A DNA stretch of 64,000 bases, from NCBI GenBank assembly GCA_020746995.1, contig JAGPXD010000001.1, positions 5,890,001 to 5,954,000 on the forward strand, read 5' to 3'. Every line of letters starts with the position of its first letter. Positions within the stretch are counted from its first letter, which is position 1. Positions 29,937 to 41,975 of the stretch are shown piece after piece. The position numbers and the translations under genes are program-made. This stretch comes from Plectosphaerella cucumerina (taxonomy: Eukaryota > Ascomycota > Sordariomycetes > Glomerellales > Plectosphaerellaceae). The notes under the pieces were generated by a model, which did no database searches, was not told where the DNA came from, and saw nothing but the letters and a program-made list of their open reading frames with translations.

Positions 29937-32073
29937 CGCAGGGATGGTCGGGCTGGACTGGACTGATCGATTTGTTTTGTCTTGATCGGAGGACGTTTCG
30001 GAGGATAGAGGGAGGGGAGGTCGGGCTTGAGGGGAGGCGGGTTTCTATCGAGACATGGTCGGTGTTTTCTGGCGACGATGGTTTGGTTATGGTGCAAGGA
30101 AGCAGGTTGATCGAGTCGGCGGTTCCGCGATGAATGGCGAGTCAGAGGGCATAGGACACAACTGTCGCTGCGTCACTGCGGACTGATGATATTGCGGAGA
30201 CGGTTGTCGGTGATCGGGTGCGGTCGCGGGACGAGGCTTCCAGCAGCTGGTGGGTAGGTGATGGGTGATGAGGCGAAAAAAGCAGCGCAGCGCAGCGCTG
30301 TACAGCGTAATCGTGGTCGGGGGGCGGTGCAGTCGACGAACTTTGGGGAGACAGGCACCTGGGCAGACTGGACTGGTGGTTGTGGCGGGCGGGAGGGAGC
30401 TGCAGGGAGGGAAGTGGACTTGGGTCCTGCGCCAAGGGTACTTATCTGCACCGCGGACTTCCACTGCGGACTGGACTAGTTCACTCAAGAGGCAAAGTAT
30501 CCGCTGTGTCCACAGCTTGTACCCTTGCCTTCGGGGGATGGTGTGAGTGTCTGCGTGCGTGTGCAGCGCCAGCCACGACCATTCACGGGGAACCAACAGA
30601 TTCAACCAGACCAGCCTGGACCTATAGGCTTATTTGCCTCTGTCAGTCTGTTCTCTGAGATACACGCCTGGTAGCGCCCGTATCCGGCACGCTGCCTAGC
30701 ACCAACCGACCAACTGCTTCATCTTCAATGTCTCGCCGTTCACGCCGGTGCAGTTGAAGCCTCACATATAATAGGACGCTGTCACCGCCAGCGGCACACG
30801 TTCACATCACACCACATGGAGCGAGCGTGTCCGAATGTGATTCTGATGCGCGCGCAAAGGAAAGAGGGGGGTCAGCACCACCATATGCAGGGTACAACAG
30901 GCTTGCCTGGCCATCGCCCACTCCGGGTCGTCAGTTCGGCAGGTTGAAGATGTTTGATGATTCCTTGCAATCCCTTGCTGCCAGCAACCCCAATATTGGA
31001 CTCATCCTGCGCCCAGCCAGGTATGCAGATTCCTTTGGCTTCCAGATGCCTGTCCAGCTGGGTCTCTCTTTTATGAATACTTACCGCTCTCACAGAGCCA
31101 GAAGCATCCGGCCGTAGGGAGTGGACGAGGCCCGCCGTTCGTTTGTCCTCCCATGTGACGATCCTTGCCGTGTTTCTATTTTTGGATCTGACCTCGGGAA
31201 CTGAGGGTCCCCTCCCTCCAGCTCCAGCTCCTTTCCACGGTCCAGCTCCAGTCCGGAAGTCCTCTCGGGGCACCTGTCAATCGATGAATGTATTCCAACT
31301 GCGGTCTTGGCAATGCTTGACTGACTGACTTGTTTGTCTCTCTAGACCAGAGCTAGTCAGGCTGACTTTGGAGGAGCAGTCTAAATTGCAGTGTCCTCAT
31401 CCTCAGCCCAGTGTTGTCCGGAGTTATTATCCCGGTCCTCTTTGCTTGTTGCTGCATCCATCTGGGCCACTCGCCCGGAACCAGCAGCAATTGCTTGGCT
31501 GCATGTCACGATATCTTTTCTTTGACATAATATTGTTCGCATCTGCATGTCTGGAGGCTATGGGCTTGGCTCGCCGTTTCCTCTCTTGAGGCTGAGAATG
31601 TGTGTCGCGACGGTCAATCGGCGCCAGTCTCACGAGTTCCTTCCACCATTGCTTGGCCAGAAACTCAACTCCAGATGAACACTGCGTTGCAACCTTTCAA
31701 AATCCAAGTGCCGTTCAGTCCAGAAGAAGATCATCAGGATCTGCCAGCAAAAACCCACGCGATACGCAACAGCACATGCAAAACCCCAGTTTGTTCCTGA
31801 GTGGTTCCATCGATCGGCAGGTGCGACTTCCACGTCGGGCCCCCCAAAAGACGTCCAGTGTTTCCAATTCAGCGCACTGCCCCCCTCCATCACCATGGAT
31901 GAGCATCGACCATTGCACGACGGACGCCGACTGGGGAAACGGTGGAACCTGAACTGAATCGACCATTCCAACTCAACTTCCAGTTGACAACGTCACTCGC
32001 GCCACTTTGAAGAAAACATCATCCGCCCTTCCCCGTCCATCCCAAGCCTGAACATCCCACCAATGTCGCCATC
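29937..32073. promoter_or_regulatory. Divergent interval between the F-box and carboxylesterase genes
   Basis: About 2.1 kb head-to-head interval, with the F-box promoter at the left end and the carboxylesterase promoter at the right. No frame longer than 172 codons is present and none resembles a protein. A TATA-like CATATAATAGG lies at about 30766-30776, but no gene follows it directly. Otherwise I see nothing specific. Confidence 0.4.
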
Positions 32074-34023
32074 ATGAAGATACCAAGGGCCGGCTTGCGG
32101 AGATGCTGGCCATACTTGCTCCCGGTCGCACTCTTTCTTTCTTCCGTCCTCTGGCTGGGCCGTGGTCTGGACCTGCACTTCTTCAACACCCATGATGATG
32201 TTCGTTACCTTTTGTCATGCTCTCCGATGCGTCGCTGACTTGGACAGAACCCATGGGGTCTCCCTCTGGCTCACGTAGACCTCGGCTACGCCAGATACAC
32301 CGGCAATGTCCTCCCAAACGGCGTCAGGCAGTTCCTGGGCCTGCGATATGCCGCCCCTCCCGTCGGTAACCTCAGATGGCGCGCTCCAGAAAGGCCGTCT
32401 TACGAGGCTCGGCCTCAGCCTGCATCAAGGGTATCTCTCCGGCCGCCTCTCCTCCTTTTTCATGCCCCAAATTTGACAGCTCACAGTTTGGCTGGATATG
32501 CTACCCGTCCAGCGCCGGCTTTCCCTTTGACGGCCACAGCGAGGACTGTCTCTTTGCCAACGTCTGGGCCCCAGATGGCGCGAACAGCTCCTCAAAACTC
32601 CCCGTTTGGGTCTTCATCCAGGGAGGAGGTACGTTCTCCCTGCCAGACATGTAACCGCATCATTTTCTTATACCACCATTAGGCTACTCTTCCCTAGCCA
32701 ACTGGAACTGGAATGGCTCCAACATCGTGGCAAGACAAAAGAATGTCGTATTTGTCAACTTCAACTACAGAGTCGGACTCTTTGGTTTCCTTGCCAGTCA
32801 TAAGATCCGCCGCGATGGCCATCTCAACACTGGTCTACTCGACCAACGCCGCGCCCTTGAATGGGTGAAGGAGCACATTGCTCAGGTGAGATCTCCCAAA
32901 CACATCAAATCCTTCCCCTCTGATCCATGCCACGCAGTTTGGCGGTGATCCAGACCACGTCGTCATCCACGGCGTGTCAGCCGGCGCCGGCTCCGTCGCC
33001 ATGCAGCTCCTGGCATATGGTGGCCGCACAGATGACCTCTTTGTAGGCGCCATTGCCGACGCCACTTTCTTCCCACCACAGCCGCGTCTCGATGACGCCG
33101 AGGTCCTCTTCGACCGCGTCGTGCAGGAGGTCGGCTGCCATGATGCCGGAGACCAGCTCTCGTGCCTCCGCACCCGGGACACCGAGACCTTGCAGAACGC
33201 CAACTTGGAGCTCCCCTTCCCAGGCCGGCCTGAGAGACCCATCTTCTACTGGTCGCCCTGCGTTGACGACGACTTTCTGACCGACTACCCCTACCTCATG
33301 TTCGAAAAGGGCGACTTTGCCCGCGTGCCCGTCATGTTTGGAACCAGCACCGACGAGGGCTCCGTCTTCGCCCCTGATGCCGCCTCATCCGACCACTTCG
33401 TCGAGTTCATGAAGAACCAATTCCACCACCTCGATAGCAACGAGACGGATGACATGCTTCGCCACTACCCTCTCAAGGCCCCTCTACCTCAACATAATGC
33501 CTGGTTCCCCTCGGCAAGCCAGGCCTACGGCGAGGCCACTTTCATCTGCCCCTCCAACGCCGTCATGGACGCCCTCGTCGGACCGGGCACCGCCTCACCA
33601 GAAGGCAAGCAACGATCCCCCGCGCCGGCCTGGTCCTATCGCTTCAACGTCATCGACAATGACGTTGCTGATGCCGGTCTCGGCGTTCCACACGTCTTCG
33701 ACGCTGCCGCCGTCATGGGTCCAGGTATGATTCCGACGCCGTCGAGCTACTTCACCTACAACGCTCCCGTGGTGCCGCTCCTGAGCGGTTACTATCACTC
33801 CTTCGTCCGCAGCCTGGATCCCAACCCCCACAGGGCCAGCGGAGCACCCGAATGGCCCGCCTGGGCTTCTGGGGAGACGAGGCTGGTTGTCGAGACTGGG
33901 GGCGAGACGCGGTTCGAGCCCGTCAGTGACGGTCAGAGGGACAGGTGCGAGTTCTGGGAGGGTCTGGCCGAGATCACGGAGCAGAGCGCCAGCGGCTCTT
34001 CGGGCCCATGGAGCAAAAGGTAA
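32074..34023 (+). CDS. Type-B carboxylesterase / lipase with N-terminal membrane anchor
   Basis: Predicted 579-residue member of the type-B carboxylesterase (cholinesterase-like) family. Five exons: 32074-32199, 32248-32430, 32487-32628, 32683-32885 and 32938-34023. Residues 11-29 are a hydrophobic signal peptide or signal anchor preceded by basic residues, so the enzyme is secreted or membrane-attached outward. Family landmarks are FLGLRYAAPPVG, SEDCLFANVW, the oxyanion-hole FIQGGGY formed across intron 3, the nucleophile Ser232 in HGVSAGAGS, Glu358 in GTSTDEGSVF and the catalytic His470 in GVPHVFDAAAV. Length and triad are complete. The physiological ester substrate cannot be deduced. The stop codon lies only 12 nt from an antisense tRNA-Phe gene. 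Confidence 0.93.
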
Positions 34024-34035
34024 AAATGAAGGTGT

Positions 34036-34125
34036 TGTGGCTTGCCTGGATCGAACAGGCGACCTTTCGATGTTGTGATTGAAGTTGACTTCAGTCGAAC
34101 GCTACTCCCACTGAGCTAAAGCCAC
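34036..34125 (-). tRNA. tRNA-Phe (GAA) with 17-nt intron
   Basis: On the minus strand the acceptor arm GTGGCTT/AAGCCAC pairs perfectly, with discriminator A. The D arm is GCT/AGC with a CAGTGGGAGT loop, the anticodon stem is TTCGA/TCGAA, and the T arm is GCCTG/CAGGC with a TTCGATC loop. The loop CTGAAG reads GAA (phenylalanine) and is interrupted after position 37 by a 17-nt intron. The intron contains CTTCA, complementary to the anticodon, as is typical of eukaryotic tRNA-Phe introns. Mature length is 73 nt. Confidence 0.95.
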
Positions 34126-34885
34126 GATCTTTGGATGCGTCTCGACTCCGCCGGACCCGTCATGAGGTGGGGTGGTCTCCAGGAGAGGGTCTCCATCATC
34201 ATGATGTTCCGGAAGAGGGCATAACGGCAGGAAAGGCGTTGTGTTCGTTGGACGTTTGGCTTTACAGGCAAGATGCTTTTGGGGTGTTAGGCGTTGTGGG
34301 TGGTTGTAGACAAGAGATCTATACAACAAATACATAGGATATATAACATTTGACGTCGTTTAAAAGTATTGCTTGAGCGCATGTTCTTCCAGGACTATAT
34401 GGTATATTTAACCTAGCCTAATGATATCAGCATCTCTAACTTGACAGGACACGAGGCTCTCAGCATGCGTGCTTCTCGTTTCTTCAGCCCGGCTCAATTT
34501 TACCAGATATCTGGAACATCTCTGGCTTGTGATATGCCATAGACAGAGAGCCCGCCGGACACACGATGTGCCATATCTCCCATATGTCGTATCCTTCTCA
34601 TGAGAAGCTCATCGCATATTTGCTCATAAGAAGGAAGACGTGAGTCACGGGCCTTGAACGTATCTAATCACTGAAAAAAACAGTCGGAGAAGAAGGCGCC
34701 AGCAATGTCCTGGATATGTAGTTGGCTGCAAACATCACACATGTCTGTCTTACATCTACAAAGCAATCCACGCGGTGGGATGAACTGGAACACTCCAACG
34801 ACTCGCAATCATCACGGCCTACAGCTACTGACGAGAACCCTGGTACGTCACCAAGGCCGAGTATCGTGGTCAAGGTCAAGGCCAG
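34126..34885. other. Comparatively AT-rich intergenic stretch, no gene seen
   Basis: About 760 nt downstream of the tRNA-Phe gene (left end is its 5' flank). Locally richer in A and T than the rest of the window (for example 34335-34420). No open frame resembles a protein. Confidence 0.35.
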
Positions 34886-35881
34886 ATGCTAGACGACTGC
34901 ACACACCCTGGTGAGACTACCTTCAGTCCGGCAGCAGCAGACACCGATACAATCACTCAACTACTACGGAACATACCGCCAGAGCACATCACCTACCTCG
35001 ATCATGACAGAACCCAAAGCTCGTGCCCGCCACCCATGCCTGCCACCTCACTTCCTCTGCTGAAGACCAACAACCAACCCCGCGAGATGGCCCCAACGAG
35101 GCCCGAGAGTCTTGACAGCGGAAAGCGAGCCCTCCCGGTCCTTGTCCAGATCTCCCAAGCCCAGGCCCAGGGCCTTTCCCTCCCGCAAGACCAGCACATC
35201 GAAGCACGGCCTGAAGCGAGAAAAAAAAAACCCAAAGCTTTACCGTTGTCTTCCAGGATCCCCCGGACCCCGACGATGGCGACCATGCCCCCAGCCTTCC
35301 ATCCGCCAGCCATGCCCATTGTCAAGAGTCAGTCACCGCCTCGCCTCGCCTCCAGGCCGAAGACCGGCGGCGGATCTCCCGCCAGCCACGCGTCCACAGA
35401 CCACGACGAGGGGATCGCAGCATCTCGAATCCTCGTCCCTGCCTCCTCCTCGTCCCCCAGGCGCCCCCCCGATAAGCTCTCCGATGCTCGCTCCAGGGAG
35501 CAATCCGCCGCCGCCATTCCATTAAGCGGAAGCATGTCCGTCGCCGAACCCAGCCTCCAGACCACACCGACCGTCTCCCGCCCCAAGGGTCCGAGGAAGA
35601 GACCCAGGTCGCCTCAGAACCCTTGGCCGGCAAACCGCACACCCCGGCCGGAAAAGCCGAGCGAGGGTACAATGATCCTTCGTCGAGCCAGGCGAGGGCC
35701 ACGCCCACATGGCATCCTGCTCACGGGCACCCGTCCGCCGTCCTCCCCCCCAGTGCTTTCCCACCCGGCGAGGGTAGTCCGAAAAGGCCGGCCGGCGTGG
35801 TGGGATTGCCACCACCCAGGCAGGGCCCTAACGACAATGCCCGACGCGGGCGTCGTGTCCCAAAAGCGCAAGGCTTTGTAG
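34886..35881 (+). CDS. Doubtful proline/serine/arginine-rich ORF
   Basis: An ATG-initiated frame of 331 codons ending in TAG. Third codon positions are rich in C and G as in the real genes nearby, and the protein is basic, Pro/Ser-rich and without a recognisable domain. Two other forward frames and several reverse frames are also open over parts of the same stretch. The frame at 35623-36315 continues with similar composition, so a frameshifted or decayed gene is possible. An A10 run at about 35221-35230 lies inside. I assign no function, and it may be non-coding. Confidence 0.25.
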   Translation: MLDDCTHPGETTFSPAAADTDTITQLLRNIPPEHITYLDHDRTQSSCPPPMPATSLPLLKTNNQPREMAPTRPESLDSGKRALPVLVQISQAQAQGLSLPQDQHIEARPEARKKKPKALPLSSRIPRTPTMATMPPAFHPPAMPIVKSQSPPRLASRPKTGGGSPASHASTDHDEGIAASRILVPASSSSPRRPPDKLSDARSREQSAAAIPLSGSMSVAEPSLQTTPTVSRPKGPRKRPRSPQNPWPANRTPRPEKPSEGTMILRRARRGPRPHGILLTGTRPPSSPPVLSHPARVVRKGRPAWWDCHHPGRALTTMPDAGVVSQKRKAL

Positions 35882-38800
35882 CAGGGGGGAAGGGTAAGGG
35901 GGGCCTGTGGCACTCGCCCGCTGGCCCCCGACCCTTCCGCTTCCCCGGCGAGCGAGCCCCTGCTAGCTCTCGCCTTCATGGCGAACAGATGGGCGTTCAG
36001 AGGGCCGACTCCCATGGCACTGGGTCCTGTCACCAGGGCTTGTCAGGACCTTGCCCAGGCACCGTGGGAACCCATGAGTCTCGGCATGTCAGTGGCCCCC
36101 GCCCGGCCGTGCGCACAATCTGCTGTCCGTCGGCGGCGCCCTTGTTCCGTCTCAGCGCCGGGGGGGTTTGCCTCGTCTTCGCAAGCCAATTGCCACCATC
36201 AATAGCGTTATTGACAGCGTGTGCCTGTGTCTCCACCTCGTCGGATCTCGAGGCTCGAGCGCGGCTGGATGGTGCAAAAGTGCCAACAAGGGTTGGGAAG
36301 TCGAGGGTCGGGTGAGGGAAAGAGAGAATGAGTCGCTCGCAGGCCGATTGTGGTGCCCGGGCCGCCTGTCAAAATGAGGGTTGCAACTTGCGAACAGACT
36401 GGTGTGCGCTGATCAATGGCTGAGGAGACCACTGCAGTAGCCAGAACGGACATTGGACGATGGTTCTTGAGACGAACATCTTTCAGCTCGGGGTCCGCCG
36501 CCGGGGCGACGACCGCGACGGCGCGAAGATACGTCGCAGGCCGGGCGGGCGGCCTCGGCCTGGGGCTGAGATGCTCTTTCGGGGCTCACTCCACCACCGC
36601 CGTCGTCGTCGGGGGTCGACATTTGCCCGGGGATTGCCTGCTCGGGAGGAGTGGCATCGTTTCTTGGCCTTTGCCCTAGGTCGATTTGCCCGCCGGGGAT
36701 CATCGCACCCGGCGACGGACGCGGCGCCAGCGGGTTTGGCTAATAACACGAAGCGTAATGATTGCCACCAGCTCAGCCCAAGCAAACACGGTAGATCGCC
36801 CGGAGTTCCTCTCGAGGTGGGCCATACGAGCAGACTCATTTTCAGCCCCGGGGGGAGAAGAGAAGCCAAGTCGAAGCTAGACCTCAAAGCATCGACTTGT
36901 TTGCTCGAGCTGGGGGGCATGTCCAGTCCAGTCCAGTCCAGCCAGATGGGGAAGCGAGGGTAGGAAGGGAACAAACTGCTGAGTGTTGGGAGACGAGAGG
37001 GAAAAAGTCTGATTTTCTTGTTGGTGACTCGAAACAGCCCGGCGGCCTCTAGACGCGGAGACGTAGTCGGAGTTGAGTCGGCGATGTCGTCTAGGTTGCG
37101 GGCTAAGAGGCGGCTGTGCCTGACGCCAGCAACGGGCCGTCCACAACACACTTTTGATGGACAGGCAACGGACAGCCCCATACAATGCGGGAGAAGGAGA
37201 AGGTTTTCGACGGTTCGGTCCAAGACGGGCAGAATCGCATCATCGTAGGAACCGCCTTTGAGAGCCACGCTTTCCGCTTTGGGTGGCCTCCAGGACACGG
37301 CGACGATCCTCATTACCGCACGACGGACCGGCCGGCTGTCGGTGACTCCGTTCGGGCAGCAGCGATGACACTCTGCTACTCAGTGCCGGGTCCCTGCACA
37401 GTCGATCAGGGCAGGCCGACAGCAGCAGCTGGCTCCGTTGCAACTCACAAATAGCAGCGAGTAATGCGGACTTGTGGATGCTGGGGCTGCAAGTAGCGCT
37501 GCAGAGGAGGCTGAGACATTGTGGGTTGTCCCCCCACGGCACGTGCTGGAGGTCTTGCTGGAATGTGCATGTCTGGAGAAGCGTCTTGAAGCGCGGGATG
37601 GGGGCGGCCCTTGACCCTTCGGTGTCGAATACGTCAGGGTTGGCCATCGACTTGACACTGTTGCCCCAGAGGAGGTGCTCGATTCCATCCCGTGTATCCG
37701 TCAAGCGACATCTGCAGGTGGTTATCGGCAACCAGGGAAAAGCAACGTGGTGTGATGGCTCGGTATCTTCCCGTTTCTGGGTTCTTACATCACCCTGCCG
37801 CACCTGGGCCAGATAAGGTGACTGAGGGATCGATAGGCGAACTTCAGCGCTGAGTACGAGTATCGTGGCCCGTGGGGACAGCCTCACCTGGCTTCTTTTC
37901 TCCCCCACGCCGGGCATTCGTACAGGGAAGGGGAGCGCCTTCAAAAATTGGCTGCTGGCTGCCCAGGTGCTCGAGCATACTTAGGTACGTCCCAGAAGCA
38001 AAAGACGGCTTCAACGCTCAAGCTGATCTGACCGACCCGCCGTGAAGCTGGGTGCGTGCGTGCGACGACCCTGACGGCCAGCCCAGCCTCTCCACCTTGA
38101 TGTCGGCCCGTCCCTCTGGATCGCTGGTGTCCCCAGTCAGTAGAACGTCCCTTCAGGTCGACCGATTGCCCCATGCGCCGCTGTGTGGGCTGTCTTCCAT
38201 CTCGCAATGACGGCTGGAGGACCGTTTGGGAAGGCAGTCAAGACAGGCCATGCGCTACGCCGTTGGACGATGCCCGTTGACGATGGGGTCCAATTTCCGG
38301 CCCGGTCCCCACGTTGCTGGCCTTCTAGAAACCCAGTGCTGCCGGTAGTTCAGGTGAAGTCACACACATGGGAGATGAGGTTGCTCGATTGCGTGATGAC
38401 CCCAGATAGGTAGGTATTCTGGGTCACGCCCGGCCGGCTGGCCGAGACAAGTCTGCGCCGCGCCGTACTGAAACCGCTGAAACGTCATGGTATCGCCAGT
38501 CCGAAAATCACGCGGGCGACTTGCGTCCTGCTCTGAGCTGCCATCTCATAATTGAGCGGCCCGCTTGTCGCCAGAAGCAGAAGAGGAGCTCGAAACACGC
38601 ACACGTGCTCGTGGTTTTGGCGAAGACGGGGGCGGATGGCGACATGCCCACCCACGTGTCTTGTCGCTCAGATCCTCGTCGGCGGGCACAGCGTCGCAGC
38701 TCTTGAGGTCTGCGGCCCACCATCTTGCCTCAAACCCACGTGCTCGGCGGCCGAAGCCCCAAGTACGAGTATCAACGGACGAAAAATCCTCGGACATCCC

Positions 38801-41325
38801 GCCAGGCCGAAGGGATGTGAATCACGGCCAGAGCCTGTTCTGGAGACAGCCTCGTCCAGGTATGTGTCATCATACACTGATGCTTGACCGTTATCTTGAA
38901 GAATTGGTGCCGCCACCCCTCCTCTCCGGTCTTGTCGCCCCCCCAAAGGAAGCTCTTTGCCTTTCCGGTTCATATCTAGGCGGCCGCCTCGTCAGACCCC
39001 CAACAGCAGCAGCCGTGCGTGGGAGGGCCATGATAAGACACAGCAACCCTTCCTGGAACGGGCAAGCCACTCGCCCCCCAGCAGAATGTGGGATGTGCTT
39101 GGCTCTTCCCCCTCCTCGTGAGTGGACTTGACTTGTCTTGTCCTGTCGCAGCTGTGGGTTCCTGAAACCTTCTCGAACATCCAATGGTGGATGGACGGGC
39201 CCCTCGACAGGCCGCGGGTGTGCCTATTGGCCGTCAGTGCACACCCCGGCCTCTCTGTACCTGCGTGAGCCCCGCCAGAACCGGTGTGCCGGGGAGCACC
39301 CTGGAGGTTGCCGGCGAACTGGTCGAGTATCCCGGTCACCAAATTGGGGCCAGTCACCCTGGCCGACAAGCAGGGGATGGCCGACAATCTTGAGTGGGAA
39401 TTCTTGCGGTGCCTGATGGGTATGGGATTTGGTGTGAATGTGGCGGTTCGAGAGGCAGCCCCAATGCAGCTGATGGAGAAAATGGTGTCGAATGTATATT
39501 TGATACAAGAACTGAACGTCTCCTTCGGTTGGGCTGCGTTGCTTTGGCTCGTATGCTAGTGGTCTTGGATGACGGGCCGTCGACGAGGAAGGATGCCGAT
39601 CCGGTGTGATGGTGGCAATCTTCCACCGATGCTTGCCCGGTGCTTCATTGCCTCGAAAGGCGGCCACGGAGGATTTCTGGTGCCAAGCGAGCCAACGAGC
39701 TTTCCGCAGAGCCTGTCCTGTCCAGACCAGAGGTTGAGACCCTTGATGGCCTGGTCTGCCTCTACCCCGCCTGTTCCAGCCTCTCCCAGCGTGGCAAAGT
39801 CGTCTTCTTGGGCCGGTGATGGGGTGCACTCTTCGATCAGGCTAAAATGAATGCGTCCAGGGCCGCACCAACTGGCAAGTTGCGGCGCTGTGTCTATCTC
39901 TCTCCCAAGTCAGGCAGATGGTTAGGCCGAGGAAGATCGTCCAGGAAGGGCACGCTATTGTACCGGCAGGACCCTTGGAAACGATGTGAGGCGACAGGGA
40001 CCCTCGCATGAAATTGCAAACAGGGGCCGGGGCAGGAGGAGGGGCCCGGGGAGGAAGACTTCAACACCACCCCGGCCAGAATCTGGGGCACCCATGGTGC
40101 TCGGCGCAGACTCCCTTTCGGGCCCTTGTCGCCGTTGACAGTCTGGCGAGCGGAACGCGCTAGCCCGCGGCAGACTTTCCGGGCCGCCCATTCGGTCTCA
40201 GGGCATGCCCTGTTGTGGCATGGGGGAGGCGGACTGGCCTGGCACCAATCTCTACCAAGTCCGAGTCCACTTGAGCTGTGTGGTGGGCCGTGTCGAAGGT
40301 GTGTTGCAAGCACCGGCGTTATTGCGACATTCATCCATGCTATGATGATCGTGGAAACGCCTTCCCGAGAGGCGGAAGAGGACTTGTTCCCGGTTGGGAC
40401 CTACTCCCGGCTGGTGTGCAGCATGGCGTTTTGGAAGCCCAAGGCGGAGAAGCTTGCAGACGGCCGTCGCTGGGGCGTTGCCGAATGCTCGAGAGCCCAC
40501 CCCGCATCTCCACCATTGTCGTTTGACGCGGGCAGTCGAACGACACGATGTTGATCGGGAGGAGCGCCTGTGTGTAAGTCCACGGAAAGGCAAGCCATGG
40601 CTGCCTCGTGTTGAGCCGGCCTAAAGAATAAACGAGGCATTTTAGTAAAAGGGTCGGGGTTCAGGATGAGAGGGCCGGTCTGTTGTGGTTGTTGGTACAG
40701 TAGACAGTTCGCGGCTGCCTTCTGATCGTCGACCAACATGGCATGGATGATCTCACAGCCCAGATGACGTGTTTCTCCCAGCACCATGAGGGACGGACGG
40801 TCAGTGGATGAAAGAAACTTGCTCTGCTGTGGTGTAATCGGCCAGTCCATGCTGGGGGAACCCTTTACGTGTGCCCACCAGGCTGGCGATGAGTGCACCG
40901 CGTCATCGATTGATGGCCCATCTGTTCCTGCAGCGAGTGCAGCAGTGACCATGCAAGGTACCAGAAGCAGCAGGCCTGATTAAGCATGTAGTGTGCGTGG
41001 TGGGTGCAGGCTGAGTGATTGTACCGGCCTGCTGGAGGTACTTTTGTTCTCAGAGAGCTCATCAGGTAGATTGACGTGCGATCAGCGATGCGAAGCCAAC
41101 AGCGGCCCCGACTTTTCCTGGGCAAGCTCCGAGGACCGGTGGATCAGCGACCGTATCAGTGATTGAAGCTGCCTGTTCCGGGGGGTCACAGCCTCCTCTG
41201 GTCTGGTCTGGTCTGGCCCCATGTGCGGACGATGTGATGTGTGCGAGGTGCGTGCTCCTTCACGAGAATAGCATGTGGCCCGGGGGGTACGCGAAGAGGG
41301 CAGGTGAGGGATTATGCCGTGCCTT
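35882..41325. other. Gene-free GC-rich intergenic block with microsatellites
   Basis: About 5.4 kb in which no open frame on either strand shows domains, splice structure or family resemblance. It contains four tandem GTCCA units at 36921-36940 and four TCTGG units at 41197-41216. There is no inverted-repeat element, transposase-like frame or AT-rich decay. It may be upstream regulatory DNA of the Msn2-like gene, but nothing in the sequence proves this. Confidence 0.4.
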
Positions 41326-41328
41326 GCC

Positions 41329-41370
41329 CATGCTATGCTATGCCATGTCATGTCATGTCATGCAATGCAT
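41329..41370. repeat. Imperfect pentanucleotide microsatellite (ATGCT/ATGTC)
   Basis: Two ATGCT-type units (41330-41339) pass into a run of CATGT units (41344-41360), ending in an ATGCAATGCATGG palindromic tail. A shorter CATGT run with the same flank occurs at about 50478-50496. Confidence 0.7.
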
Positions 41371-41725
41371 GGGATTGTGTGTTTCAAGATGTCGACGGCG
41401 CGGGCGGGGCACGCCACCAGGGCACTTTGTGCGTGGGAATTCGGGCCAGCTTCTCCACAGCACCATCCATCCTTCGTCCGGGCGTGGTGGTGTTGGTGCT
41501 TTTAGTGCTTGCGGTGCGCACAAGAAAAAAAATAGAGGGCGAGGAGCAAGCGAGGCCAGCCGAGGCCAGCCCCTCTGCCCCCCGAAGGTCCGGCGGCCGT
41601 GTCTCGCCGCGGCCGGTGCATCGCCTCGCATCGCATCGCATAGCCCCGCTGGTGCTGGGATCCTGGGCCCGGCCGTGCTCTTGTGCAGGCTCCTTATTCG
41701 TAGGCGGTGGATGCGTGGCCCTGTC

Positions 41726-41967
41726 GTGGCCCTCCTGCCCTGTCAAGCTGGCCCTCCTGCTCTGTCAAGCTGGCCCTCCTGCCCTGTCAAGCTGGCCCTC
41801 CTGCTCTGTCAAGCTGGCCCTCCTGCTCTGTCAAGCTGGCCCTCCTGCTCTGTCAAGCTGGCCCTCCTGCTCTGTCAAGCTGGCCCTCCTGCTCTGTCAA
41901 GCTGGCCCTCCTGCTCTGTCAAGCTGGCCCTCCTGCTCTGTCAAGCTGGCCCTCCTGCTCTGTCAAG
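41726..41967. repeat. 22-bp minisatellite, 11 near-identical tandem copies
   Basis: Eleven head-to-tail copies of a 22-bp unit (CTGGCCCTCC plus TGCTCTGTCAAG), with the TGTCAAG core at 41741 and every 22 nt to 41961. The only internal variants are a C for T in copies 1 and 3 (TGCCC instead of TGCTC) and a changed first base in copy 1. A partial unit (CTGGCCC) follows at 41968-41974. Because 22 is not a multiple of three and the unit has no stop in any forward frame, all three plus-strand frames are open through the array; these frames are an artefact of the repeat. Confidence 0.95.
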
Positions 41968-41975
41968 CTGGCCCG

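Noticed and set aside
36483..37313. 276-codon minus-strand open frame
   Set aside because: Runs through the GTCCA microsatellite, is rich in Arg and Pro, and matches no family.
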